DNA of 64,000 nucleotides, taken from positions 1,798,001 through 1,862,000 of the forward strand of contig CAVTJG010000009.1 in the NCBI GenBank assembly GCA_963735025.1, given 5' to 3'. Of this stretch, positions 54,122 to 62,150 are shown in pieces. Both the position numbers and the translations under genes were made by a program. The stretch comes from JAABRB01 sp963735025. Lineage in GTDB: Bacteria > Pseudomonadota > Gammaproteobacteria > Burkholderiales > SG8-39. The notes beneath the pieces were generated by a model. It was given only the letters and a program-made list of their open reading frames with translations, had not been told where the DNA came from and made no database searches. Position 1 is the stretch's first letter. The number at the start of each line of letters is the position of its first letter.

Positions 54122-55318
54122 ATGGAGTCCAGTCAGGGGGAGGCAGTCGTGAGTCAAGCCAGAGCTAAAACCTCTTCGCAATCAAAGAAGAAGACGCGGC
54201 GACCTGCAACCGTCGCCGCGCGTCCAAGCAAGCCTGCGCCGCGGAAGACGGCAGCACTGCGCCCCCCGAAGGCAGCGACACGAGCCGCGGGGCCGACCAA
54301 GCGCTCTACGGGCGCGCCTGCCCCAGGTGTCCGGATCCGGCGCCTTGCGCCGCGGGACCTCGAAGCGGTCGTCGCGATCGATGCCGTGATTATGGGGCGC
54401 TCGCGACGTGGTTACCACGAGCGCCGGCTGCGCATCGCGCTCGAGGAGCCCGATCTCCATGTGCAATTCGCGGCCGATGGACCGCAGGGTCTGCTCGGGT
54501 ACGTGCTCGCGCGGCGACTGCATGGCCAGTTCGGTCGCGCCGCCCCGTCCCTCCGGCTGGAGATGATTGCGGTAAGCACCGCCGGTCAGGGCAAGGGCGT
54601 CGGCACGCGGCTGATGCAAGCCCTCGAGAGCGAGGCCAGGGAGCATGGCATTCCGGAGATCCGCACGGGCGCGGCCTGGACGCGCCACGACATGTTGCGG
54701 TTCCTTGCCCACGCCGGGTTTCGCCTGGGACGCAATCTCATCCTCGACTGCTCCGTCCACGACGGGCGGATCGCTGATCCTCGCGAAGACAAGGTCGCGA
54801 CCCCGGAGCGCGAGAGCTGGTCGAACGAGATTGACTACGGCGCCCAGCAGCAGAACGACTACGAGGAGCTTGCCCGCGACCAGGCGGACGTGCGTACGCT
54901 GCAGGCTGACAACCTGCCCGACATTTTGCGCATCGACCGGCGCACGAGCGGGCACGACCGCTCCGAGTTCGTGAGACTGATGCTGAACGAGGCGCTGAAC
55001 GATTCCGGAGTGCGTGTGTCCCTCGCCGCGCGCGTGGACGGCATCGTGGCCGGTTACGTGACTGCCAGCACCGACTTCGGTGATTTTGGTCGCACCGAGC
55101 CGGTGGCGGTGCTCGACACCATCGGAGTTGATCCCGAGTACGCTCACCACGGTATCGGTCACGCATTGCTCTCGCAGCTATTCGTCAACCTGCAAGCGTT
55201 ACGCGTCGAGCGCGTCGAGACCGTCGTCTCGAGCCACAACTTCGAGCTGCTCGGCTTTCTCTACGACGCCGGATTCGAGCAGGCCCAGAGGCTCGGTTTC
55301 GTCAAGACGCTTGCGTAG
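54122..55318 (+). CDS. tandem double-GNAT acetyltransferase with Lys/Pro/Ala-rich N-terminal tail
   Basis: 398 residues from ATG 54122. Residues about 15-60 are a basic low-complexity tail (SQSKKKTRRPATVAARPSKP, APRKTAALRPPKAATRAA) like histone H1/AlgP tails. GNAT domain 1 (about 68-215) has VRIRRLAPRDLEAVVAIDAV and STAGQGKGVGTRLMQALESE. GNAT domain 2 (about 255-398) has VRTLQADNLPDILRIDRRTS and PEYAHHGIGHALLSQLFVNL. Both acetyl-CoA loops are intact. The tail may bind nucleic acid or target the enzyme. Other aromatic degraders control CoA ligases by lysine acetylation, so a regulatory role is possible but unproven. Confidence 0.85.
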   Translation: MESSQGEAVVSQARAKTSSQSKKKTRRPATVAARPSKPAPRKTAALRPPKAATRAAGPTKRSTGAPAPGVRIRRLAPRDLEAVVAIDAVIMGRSRRGYHERRLRIALEEPDLHVQFAADGPQGLLGYVLARRLHGQFGRAAPSLRLEMIAVSTAGQGKGVGTRLMQALESEAREHGIPEIRTGAAWTRHDMLRFLAHAGFRLGRNLILDCSVHDGRIADPREDKVATPERESWSNEIDYGAQQQNDYEELARDQADVRTLQADNLPDILRIDRRTSGHDRSEFVRLMLNEALNDSGVRVSLAARVDGIVAGYVTASTDFGDFGRTEPVAVLDTIGVDPEYAHHGIGHALLSQLFVNLQALRVERVETVVSSHNFELLGFLYDAGFEQAQRLGFVKTLA

Positions 55319-55373
55319 CACGAGGAGTGACGCGTCCCGGAGCTTCGCGCGGCTGCTACGTAGGTCACGAACA

Positions 55374-55397
55374 GGAGGAAACCGGCTGGTTTCCTCC
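55374..55397 (+). terminator. terminator-like hairpin after the double-GNAT gene
   Basis: GGAGGAAACC-GGCT-GGTTTCCTCC is a perfect 10-bp stem with a four-base loop, 55 bases after the stop. The following sequence (CGTTACTCTCC) is only moderately T-rich. Confidence 0.6.
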
Positions 55398-55486
55398 CGT
55401 TACTCTCCTTCCCGCTGAGACCCACCCGGCACTGACGGAGATCGCTTATCCTTGCGCGAAACCGTGCCTGTGCGGGAGAGGTGGCC

Positions 55487-56245
55487 GTGGGAGTTCTCGA
55501 CAAGAAAGTTGCGGTGGTGAGCGGCGGGGCGTACAGCCTCGGGTACGCGTTCTGCGAGGCGCTCGCCGCCGAGGGTGCCGATATCGCAATTGCCGACATA
55601 CGCGATGGTGCCGATGCCGCTTCTGCCCTTCGGGAGAAGTTCGGGCATCGCGCACTGGCGTTCAAAGTGGACGTGAGTGACGAGGGGAGCGTGTCGCGGT
55701 TCGCCCGCGAGGTGCGCGATGCACTCGGACCGGTCAACATCCTTGTGAACAACGCTGCCCTTTTCGCCGAGCTTCCGGCGCTCGCTTTCCACGAATATCC
55801 GACGGAACTCTGGGACCGGGTGATGGGAGTGAACGTCAGGGGGCCCTTCCTCATGGCGAAGCATCTCGCGCCGATGATGATCGAAGCGCGGCGCGGCAAG
55901 ATCATCAATATCGGCTCGGGAACGGCCTACAAGGGGATGCCGGAGATGCTCGCCTACGTGACCTCCAAGGCGGCCATTCTCGGCCTGACGCGCTGCCTCG
56001 CGCGTGAACTCGGACCACATGGGATCAACGTGAACACGCTCGCACCGGGACTCATCGAGAGTCCGTCTGTCATCGATCACCCGCACAATCTCGCGCCGAG
56101 CGAGAAGGTGATCCGCACCCGCGCGATGCCGCGTGCCGGTACGCCGAACGACCTCCTGGGGGCGCTCGTCTTTCTGGCCTCGCCGGCAAGTGACTTCGTG
56201 ACGGCGCAGACGCTCGCCGTGGACGGCGGCTCGGTGATCCTCTAG
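55487..56245 (+). CDS. short-chain dehydrogenase/reductase
   Basis: About 252 residues from GTG 55487; the GTG at 55481 abuts the GGGAGAG site and is less likely. Classical SDR: VAVVSGGAYSLGYAFCEALA (cofactor site, a variant of TGxxxGxG), VNILVNNAALFAE, GSGTAYKG (Ser), YVTSKAAILGLTRCLARELG (Tyr-x3-Lys), and the C-terminal VDGGSVIL. An acidic residue after beta-2 (IADIRDG) favours NAD. Its position between the acetyltransferase and the fdx-bcr operon suggests an alcohol- or hydroxyacyl-CoA-oxidising step, but the substrate is not defined. Confidence 0.9.
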   Translation: MGVLDKKVAVVSGGAYSLGYAFCEALAAEGADIAIADIRDGADAASALREKFGHRALAFKVDVSDEGSVSRFAREVRDALGPVNILVNNAALFAELPALAFHEYPTELWDRVMGVNVRGPFLMAKHLAPMMIEARRGKIINIGSGTAYKGMPEMLAYVTSKAAILGLTRCLARELGPHGINVNTLAPGLIESPSVIDHPHNLAPSEKVIRTRAMPRAGTPNDLLGALVFLASPASDFVTAQTLAVDGGSVIL

Positions 56246-56264
56246 ATACGCGCTGCAGAAGACC

Positions 56265-56290
56265 GTCATTCCCGCGTACGCAGGGATGAC
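56265..56290. repeat. GTCATTCCCGC-type intergenic palindrome
   Basis: GTCATTCCCGCGTACGC followed by AGGGATGAC forms a near-perfect 26-bp palindrome of the widespread proteobacterial intergenic type. It lies between the convergent SDR and fdx genes and may serve as a bidirectional terminator. Confidence 0.7.
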
Positions 56291-56316
56291 GTGAGCATTA
56301 CGTGACCGGCGGCGGG

Positions 56317-56559
56317 TCAGCCATGCAGGCTCTCGTACTTGGCCTTCAGTTCCTCCGGAGTCTCCTTGAAATCGGGATTCTCGGGGATGCAGTCCGCCGG
56401 GCACACCAGCCTGCACTGCGGCTCGTCGTGCGCGCCGACGCATTCGGTGCATTTCAGAGGGTCGATCACATAGGGACTGCCGGAGGTGATCGCCTCATTC
56501 GGGCACACCGACGGGCAGGCGTCGCATGAGGTGCAGTCCGTGTTGATCATCAATGCCAT
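56317..56559 (-). CDS. fdx: 2[4Fe-4S] ferredoxin, likely benzoyl-CoA reductase electron donor
   Basis: 80 residues from ATG 56559 (GGAGACGACC upstream). Cluster motifs are CTSCDACPSVCPNEA and, for the second cluster, CTECVGAHDEPQCRLVCP with the spacer typical of the Alvin (Allochromatium-type) ferredoxins that have a C-terminal helix (ETPEELKAKYESLHG). In Thauera such a ferredoxin reduces Bcr. It is the last gene of the bcr cluster, 61 bases after bcrD. Confidence 0.92.
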   Translation of the reverse strand: MALMINTDCTSCDACPSVCPNEAITSGSPYVIDPLKCTECVGAHDEPQCRLVCPADCIPENPDFKETPEELKAKYESLHG

Positions 56560-56620
56560 GGTCGTCTCCTTGGTCAAAGTTTCTTCCCCTCCTCGAGAAG
56601 GAGGGAATGGCAAGATTCTA

Positions 56621-57466
56621 CTAAGCTGCCGCCCGGGACTGTAGCTCCCGAATCTTCTCATGCCGGAACGCGCCCCACAGCGCCGCACCGATGGCGCCGG
56701 CGTAGATCGAATCCGGATGGTTTGTCGCATCCAAATTTACTTTCTCGTTCACCATTTCTTCCTGGATCGCCGCCAGCAGGCCCGTGTCGAGCGCCAGGCC
56801 GCCAGTCAGCAGTACGTGGCCCCCGGTGATCCCGGTAGCCTTGAGCAGCTTCACTACTCGCGACGCCATCGAGAGATGGATCCCTTTCAGGATATCCGGG
56901 GTCGCGATTCCCCGCGAGACCATGTTGATCACGTCGGTCTCGGCGAGCACCGCGCAGATCGAGCTCACCTTCTCGGGCTCCTGGGAGGTTTTCGAAAGCG
57001 AGCCGATCTCCTCGACCGCCACGCCGAGATAGCGCGCGATGTTCTCGAGGAACTGGCCGGAGCCGGAGGCGCACTGGCTCGTCATCTTGTAGGCGAGCAC
57101 CTTGCCACGCTCGTCGACGCGGATCGCTCGCCCGTTCAGGGCCCCGATGTCCATGATCGCGCGTGCTTTGGGGTCGAGAAAGACGCCACCCCGGGCATGC
57201 GTGGTCATCGAGTAGAAGTGGCCGGTCGCAAACTTGACGTTCTCGCCCTCGCCGGTGGTGGCAATGTACGCGACGTCGTTCGCGGCCACCTTGGCGTCGG
57301 CGAGCACGTCCTCGTATCCCTGCTGGGCGAGCTCCATGGGGTCGCGCTTGCGGATCCGCTCGACTCGCTTGGCCAGCCACTCGTGCTCGTCGCCGGCGCT
57401 CCTGAAAAGGGTCGTCTTCACGACCCCGGAACCGATATCGATGCCTACCGTGTGGATGGGATTCAT
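56621..57466 (-). CDS. bcrD: benzoyl-CoA reductase subunit D (ATPase/activator)
   Basis: 281 residues from ATG 57466, overlapping the bcrA stop. BadF/BadG/BcrA/BcrD ATPase family (ASKHA fold): HTVGIDIGSGVVKTTLFRSA, GALNGRAIRVDERGKVLAYK, the bridging cluster Cys in TSQCASGSGQFLENIARYLG, and VLLTGGLALDTGLLAAIQEE. With BcrA it hydrolyses ATP to push low-potential electrons into the BcrBC active site. The size fits the about 30-kDa delta subunit. Confidence 0.95.
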   Translation of the reverse strand: MNPIHTVGIDIGSGVVKTTLFRSAGDEHEWLAKRVERIRKRDPMELAQQGYEDVLADAKVAANDVAYIATTGEGENVKFATGHFYSMTTHARGGVFLDPKARAIMDIGALNGRAIRVDERGKVLAYKMTSQCASGSGQFLENIARYLGVAVEEIGSLSKTSQEPEKVSSICAVLAETDVINMVSRGIATPDILKGIHLSMASRVVKLLKATGITGGHVLLTGGLALDTGLLAAIQEEMVNEKVNLDATNHPDSIYAGAIGAALWGAFRHEKIRELQSRAAA

Positions 57467-58800
57467 TGCCGGGCCTCCGCTTCCTTGCCTTCCTCGACCA
57501 CCGCGCGCCAAGCGAACGTCGCGCCGCCGAGCGCGCCGGTGTAGATCGAATCGGGATTGATGTTCAGGGTCATTTTGCCGTAGTTCTCGGTCACGAGGTC
57601 GTTCAGCGCTTTCACCGCCGCTTCGTTTTTGGCGACGCCGCCAGTGAAGGTGAACTCATCGCGTATGCCACCGGAACGGGCGAGAATCGACATGGCACGC
57701 AGGATGATCGCGCGGTGCAGGCCCGCCATGATGTCTTCGCGCCGATCGCCGATCGCCAGGCGGTCACGGAGCTCGGCGCCGGCAAAAACCGTGCAGGTCG
57801 AGTTGATCTTGACGACCTTAGTGGCCTTCATCGCGAGCGGCCCGAGCTCGTGCAGCCCGAGGTTCATCTCGTCAGCGATGTAGCCGAGGTAGCGCCCGCA
57901 GCCCGCCGCGCAACGGTCGTTCATCTGGAAGCTCTCGACGATGCCGGCCTTGTCCACCTGGATTGCCTTCGTGTCCTGGCCGCCGATGTCGAGCACCGTC
58001 GCGGTCCCCGGATACATCACGTGCGCGCCGAGGCCGTGGCACAGGATCTCGGAGCGGACGTGCTCCTTGGAGAAGGGCAGACGCGCCCGGCCGTAGCCGG
58101 TCCCGACGATGTAGGTCTCGTCCATCGGGGTGTCGAGGATCCCCTTGATGGGCGCGCTGATCTTCTCGCGCTTGCTGGCCGAGTCCGGCAAGGCCTTCAG
58201 CGTGCGATCGAGCGCATTGAGGAGGTGATGGCGGATCGAATCGCCGTAGACGCGGTTCTCGACCTCGATGATCGAGCGGTCGAAGACGTTGAGGAGGTTA
58301 TCGTAGCGGACGTCCGCCTCCTTCGCGACCGCCTCGCTGAGCGCGAGATAGCGGCTTCCCGCGATGTCGCGGAAGAAGTCGCTCTTGCGCTTCGCGCCCG
58401 GCGCGAACAGCTCGTGCGCCTCGTCCCGCTGTCGCTTGAAGGTTTCGCCGAGCGCCTCCTTGACGGCAGTGGTGTCCTTGCCGAAGCGTCCCTCGGCGTT
58501 GCGCTTGCAGACTTCCTCGAGGTCGGCAAGCTGCTCGATGAACTGCTCGTGCCGGAAATCGCGCTCGAGCTGCTCGATGAAGACGTCGAGATTTCCGTTC
58601 AACGCCTTCGTTCGCCCGAGCGCGTCGCGGAAGAGCTGGAAGCGCGCGCTCACGAGCGCTTCGTTCTTGGCGATCGCCGCAGCGGTGTCGTAGTTCGATC
58701 GCGAGTTCGTGATGCCGCGCCCGAGCACGTTGCGTTCCTCGTCGATCACCACCGCCTTGGTGGTCGTCGAGCCGAGGTCGATTCCGATGAAGAGCCGCAT
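57463..58800 (-). CDS. bcrA: benzoyl-CoA reductase subunit A (ATPase/activator)
   Basis: 445 residues. ATP site RLFIGIDLGSTTTKAVVIDE. A long insertion (about residues 65-190, rich in charged helices such as LERDFRHEQFIEQLADLEEV) distinguishes BcrA from BcrD. Cluster Cys in NDRCAAGCGRYLGYIADEM, then INSTCTVFAGAELRDRLA and FTFTGGVAKNEAAVKALNDL. It forms the ATP-driven electron activator with BcrD. It starts 30 bases after bcrB. Confidence 0.95.
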   Translation of the reverse strand: MRLFIGIDLGSTTTKAVVIDEERNVLGRGITNSRSNYDTAAAIAKNEALVSARFQLFRDALGRTKALNGNLDVFIEQLERDFRHEQFIEQLADLEEVCKRNAEGRFGKDTTAVKEALGETFKRQRDEAHELFAPGAKRKSDFFRDIAGSRYLALSEAVAKEADVRYDNLLNVFDRSIIEVENRVYGDSIRHHLLNALDRTLKALPDSASKREKISAPIKGILDTPMDETYIVGTGYGRARLPFSKEHVRSEILCHGLGAHVMYPGTATVLDIGGQDTKAIQVDKAGIVESFQMNDRCAAGCGRYLGYIADEMNLGLHELGPLAMKATKVVKINSTCTVFAGAELRDRLAIGDRREDIMAGLHRAIILRAMSILARSGGIRDEFTFTGGVAKNEAAVKALNDLVTENYGKMTLNINPDSIYTGALGGATFAWRAVVEEGKEAEARQ

Positions 58801-58830
58801 AATGGTTGCTTCCTCAATGTGGTCGCTTGT

Positions 58831-60162
58831 TCAGTGCACCGCCGCGGTGGCGCGGCGCTTCTGGTTGATCATCTGGAAGTAGCTTTCAAGCCGGTTCTTG
58901 ATGTTCGCCCCCGAAAAGTAGCGGGGATCCACCAGGTCCGACTCGATGAAGGCGGCCGGCTTGCCGGTGCGCTTCTCGACCTCGCGCAGCATGAGGAGCT
59001 GCCCGGCCGAGAAGCTGTTGCAGCTCTTGATCGAGTTGATCAGGAGGCCGTCGGCCTGGTACTCCTCGATGTACTTGCAGATCATGTCGATCCGCTGCGA
59101 GAAATTGAGGTTCGTGTAGCAGCCCAGGCAGTAGCGCGCGAGCGACTCGAGCGGCTCGTCCGGGTTGTGACGGAAGCCGAAGTCGTACACGCCGCCGACC
59201 TTCGAATAGGTCGACGCGACCACGACCGCGCCGTCCTCGTAGAACATCTTCCAGAACTCGCGGAAGCTGGTCCAGTTGGGTGGCCCCTCGACCACCAGGC
59301 GGTATTTCTCCTCGGTCATCTCGCCGTCCGGCGTGATCGGACCTTTCTTCTGGCGCACGCGCTCCTCGATCTCGCCGCGCAGCACACTGTAGAACCTGGT
59401 GGCTTCCGGCGTGCCGCGGAACGCAGTGAAGATGGGACCGATGTAATAGACGCCGCCGAAATAGCCGTCGATCGGGGAGGGACGATTCTTCGCGGACTGC
59501 AGAACCGCGACGAGATCCTCCTCGGCCTTCGCCGACTCCTTCATGTTCTGACGCAGCCGGTCGATGTCGAACTTCACGCCCGACACGCGCTCGAGTGTCG
59601 GAATGACCTCTTCCTTCAGCTGCTTGACGACGTACTGCACCATGTTCTCGTTGATCTTCCCGTCACCCTGGTAGGGCACGTGAAGCATCGTCGTCTCGCA
59701 ATCGTACTTCTGGCGAACCAGCTCGAACCACTTCATGAAGGTGAAGCAGCCGGTATACGAGAGCAGCAGGACGTCTGGTACGGGCAGCTTCTCGCCGGTC
59801 GGCCCGATCTCGCCGCCCATCATCATGCCGAGATCGGCCTTGACGTAGGTGCAGACGTCCTCTGAATGCCCGTCTCGCTCCGCGTCCATGATCATCTTGC
59901 CGGATTTCTTGCGCATGCCGTTCTGGAGCGCGTTGGTCTCCGGCAGGCTGCGCGCGAAGTCGAAGCACATCAGGAGCTCGTTCAGATTGCCGGGCACGAA
60001 CGTTGCGGAAACCTTGCGGCCCGAATCGTGCGCGATGGCGAGATCGTGATAGTTGCTGTTGATCATCTCCTTCTGCAGCCACATGGCGTCCTCTTTCTGG
60101 ACGTTCTTTGCGGCGGGCTTCTTGCCCGGCAGGGCGGTCGTGTCGACTTTTTGAGTGCTCAT
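58831..60162 (-). CDS. bcrB: benzoyl-CoA reductase subunit B
   Basis: 443 residues, HgdB/FldB-like 2-hydroxyacyl-CoA dehydratase fold. Cysteines likely ligating the active-site cluster include YCLGCYTNLNFSQRIDMICK and INSIKSCNSFSAGQLLMLRE. Other landmarks: FDFARSLPETNALQNGMRKK, PDVLLLSYTGCFTFMKWFEL. With BcrC it binds benzoyl-CoA and carries out the Birch-like two-electron ring reduction to the 1,5-dienoyl-CoA. ATG 60162 overlaps the bcrC stop by four bases. Confidence 0.95.
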   Translation of the reverse strand: MSTQKVDTTALPGKKPAAKNVQKEDAMWLQKEMINSNYHDLAIAHDSGRKVSATFVPGNLNELLMCFDFARSLPETNALQNGMRKKSGKMIMDAERDGHSEDVCTYVKADLGMMMGGEIGPTGEKLPVPDVLLLSYTGCFTFMKWFELVRQKYDCETTMLHVPYQGDGKINENMVQYVVKQLKEEVIPTLERVSGVKFDIDRLRQNMKESAKAEEDLVAVLQSAKNRPSPIDGYFGGVYYIGPIFTAFRGTPEATRFYSVLRGEIEERVRQKKGPITPDGEMTEEKYRLVVEGPPNWTSFREFWKMFYEDGAVVVASTYSKVGGVYDFGFRHNPDEPLESLARYCLGCYTNLNFSQRIDMICKYIEEYQADGLLINSIKSCNSFSAGQLLMLREVEKRTGKPAAFIESDLVDPRYFSGANIKNRLESYFQMINQKRRATAAVH

Positions 60163-61325
60163 GCGGCGCTCCAGAGTTTGATTGAGTCGGCGAACGTGCC
60201 GGCCTGCTCCCGGATTGGAGCCATCTGGCCGGTGTTCTCGGCGAACTTGAACGCGGTCGACGGAATGCCGTGCTTCTTCAGGATCTCCAGCAGCATCGGA
60301 CGCTCCAGCAGCGCAGGGTCGCAGAAGGAGGCGGCAGCGAAGATGACCCCTTCGGCACCGTACTTCTGCACCGATTCCAGGAGGAACTTGCCCTTGTCCT
60401 CGCGGCGCACCGAGTACTTGGACGAGGTGTCCGCCGATCGGTGCAGGAAGCTCATCGCGAGGTTCCAGAGCGGATCGCCATCGACCGCCACGTCGTCGAG
60501 ATTCCAGCGTGCGACGAGGTGAAAATCGTCGTCGACGATGTAGCAGCCCGCCATCTCGATCGACTTGATGAGGCCGAGGGGCGGTTGCTCGCAGAACGAA
60601 CCGGTCAGGACCACGCGCGCGTTGTCCCGCTTCGGGCGCTGCTCGGCGTCCGCAGCGGCGATGTACTCGCGCACCAGCAACGTGTGCTCCTCGGGCGGCA
60701 GGATCATTCCCGCGCGATTCACGAGGTACACCTCCGAGGTCGGCGCCTGCCAGGGCTTCTGAGCGCGGTAATCGTAGAGATCACGGACTGCCTGGCGATT
60801 CTCGTTGTAGACCTTGATCGAGGCGCGCAGCGCGTCGTCGGTGATCTCCCGGCCGCCGAGCTTCGCAAGATCTTCGCGCAGGATCTGCATCTCGTGGACG
60901 TAGTACTCGCCGCCGACGTTGTCCATGTAGTTCTGCGGAACGTCGAAGTAGCGGACGTACTTGTCCTTGAACATGATCTGCCACATGCCGGACAGGTTGC
61001 GGATGACGTCGCAGATCGACGGAAAGAGCATGCCGTCCAGGCAATCGATCCGGCCCGTGACGCCGAGCTCGATGGTCGAGCGCGGAATTCGGCAGATGTA
61101 GCTCTGGTAGTAGGCGTCGCCCTGGATGACCTCGATCTGGTCGCCGCCGCCGAAGATGCCGACGGGCAGCATGCCCGCAGCGTGGATGATCTCGCGCGGC
61201 ACGTAGATCGGCATGTAGCCGATCGCCTTGCGGCCGGGCTGGGCGGCCTTCCAGTCGCGCACCGTGTTGAAATTCAGGTCCTCGAACAGCGCCTCGCAGC
61301 GCTTGACGATATCGTTCAATGCCAT
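60159..61325 (-). CDS. bcrC: benzoyl-CoA reductase subunit C
   Basis: 388 residues from ATG 61325 (GGAGGCAACG upstream). HgdB-like: GRKAIGYMPIYVPREIIHAA, YICRIPRSTIELGVTGRIDC, DGMLFPSICDVIRNLSGMWQ, LTGSFCEQPPLGLIKSIEMA. These cysteines are candidates for the BcrC cluster. It is the first of four tightly linked bcr genes in the Thauera order C-B-A-D; Azoarcus-type bzdNOPQ is less similar in the BcrA insertion. Confidence 0.95.
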   Translation of the reverse strand: MALNDIVKRCEALFEDLNFNTVRDWKAAQPGRKAIGYMPIYVPREIIHAAGMLPVGIFGGGDQIEVIQGDAYYQSYICRIPRSTIELGVTGRIDCLDGMLFPSICDVIRNLSGMWQIMFKDKYVRYFDVPQNYMDNVGGEYYVHEMQILREDLAKLGGREITDDALRASIKVYNENRQAVRDLYDYRAQKPWQAPTSEVYLVNRAGMILPPEEHTLLVREYIAAADAEQRPKRDNARVVLTGSFCEQPPLGLIKSIEMAGCYIVDDDFHLVARWNLDDVAVDGDPLWNLAMSFLHRSADTSSKYSVRREDKGKFLLESVQKYGAEGVIFAAASFCDPALLERPMLLEILKKHGIPSTAFKFAENTGQMAPIREQAGTFADSIKLWSAA

Positions 61326-61379
61326 GATCGTTGCCTCCTCATATGGCCGCCCGCGCAACCCGGGCGCGGCTGGTCCTGG

Positions 61380-62150
61380 TCACTGATGCGTCCACTTCGG
61401 CGCGCGCTTTTCAAGGAAAGCCTGCAGGCCCTCGGTCGCGTCGCGCGTCGCCATCAAGCCTTCCAGATACAGCCGCTCGACTGCGGCAATGCGCCGCTTG
61501 GCCTCCGGAAGCATTCCTTCCCGGGCGGCGCGCACGGCAAAGCCGAGCGAAGCTGCGCTCTTGCCTGCCAGATGCTTGTCGAAATACTCGAGTGCGGCGG
61601 TCTCCGGATCGGACGCCACGACCGACACGATGCCCATGCGCATGGCCTCGTCCGCGCCGACGGAACGGCCGGAAAGCAGCAGGTCCTCGGCGTGTGCCTG
61701 GTTGACACGAAACGGCAGCAGACATGACGCGGCCGGTGCGAAGACGCCGAGATTCATCTCGGGCTGGCCGAGCTTGGCGTCGGGGGCCGCGAAAATCATG
61801 CTCCCGGCGAGCGCGAACTCCAGTCCTCCGCCCAGGCACTGGCCGCGCACCGCCACGAGAATCGGTCGCGGCCACTCGAGCATCGCGATGAGCAGGGTGT
61901 GCAGGGTCTTGAGCATTTCAGCGCACCGGTCCGGCAGATGCTCCTCGACGCTCGCGCCGAAGCTGAAGTGCGGACCCTCTGCATCGATGAGCGCCGCGCG
62001 GATCGCTCCCGGCTTGCTGTGCTCGGCCAGCGCGCGGGCGACGGCCGCGATCATTGCCGCGTCGAGCACGTTGGCCTTGGGACGGTCGAGTCGCAGGCGG
62101 AGCAGAGCGCCGTCGCGGTCGAGCCAGACCCTGAGGGGCGATTCGCTCAT
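61380..62150 (-). CDS. dch: cyclohexa-1,5-dienecarbonyl-CoA hydratase
   Basis: 256 residues, crotonase fold: LRLRLDRPKANVLDAAMIAA, GPHFSFGASVEEHLP (first oxyanion loop), VAVRGQCLGGGLEFALAGSM (second oxyanion NH), and GVFAPAASCLLPFRVNQAHA. The FGASVEEHLP segment and location between oah and bcrC identify the dienoyl-CoA hydratase that adds water to the product of Bcr to give 6-hydroxycyclohex-1-enecarbonyl-CoA. ATG 62150 overlaps the oah stop by four bases. Confidence 0.92.
   Translation of the reverse strand: MSESPLRVWLDRDGALLRLRLDRPKANVLDAAMIAAVARALAEHSKPGAIRAALIDAEGPHFSFGASVEEHLPDRCAEMLKTLHTLLIAMLEWPRPILVAVRGQCLGGGLEFALAGSMIFAAPDAKLGQPEMNLGVFAPAASCLLPFRVNQAHAEDLLLSGRSVGADEAMRMGIVSVVASDPETAALEYFDKHLAGKSAASLGFAVRAAREGMLPEAKRRIAAVERLYLEGLMATRDATEGLQAFLEKRAPKWTHQ

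Noticed and set aside
57466..59865. 799-codon open frame on the plus strand, antisense to bcrA/bcrB
   Set aside because: Its translation is low-complexity (His/Arg/Asp/Val-rich) and mirrors the codon bias of the real genes on the other strand. bcrA and bcrB are clearly identified there.
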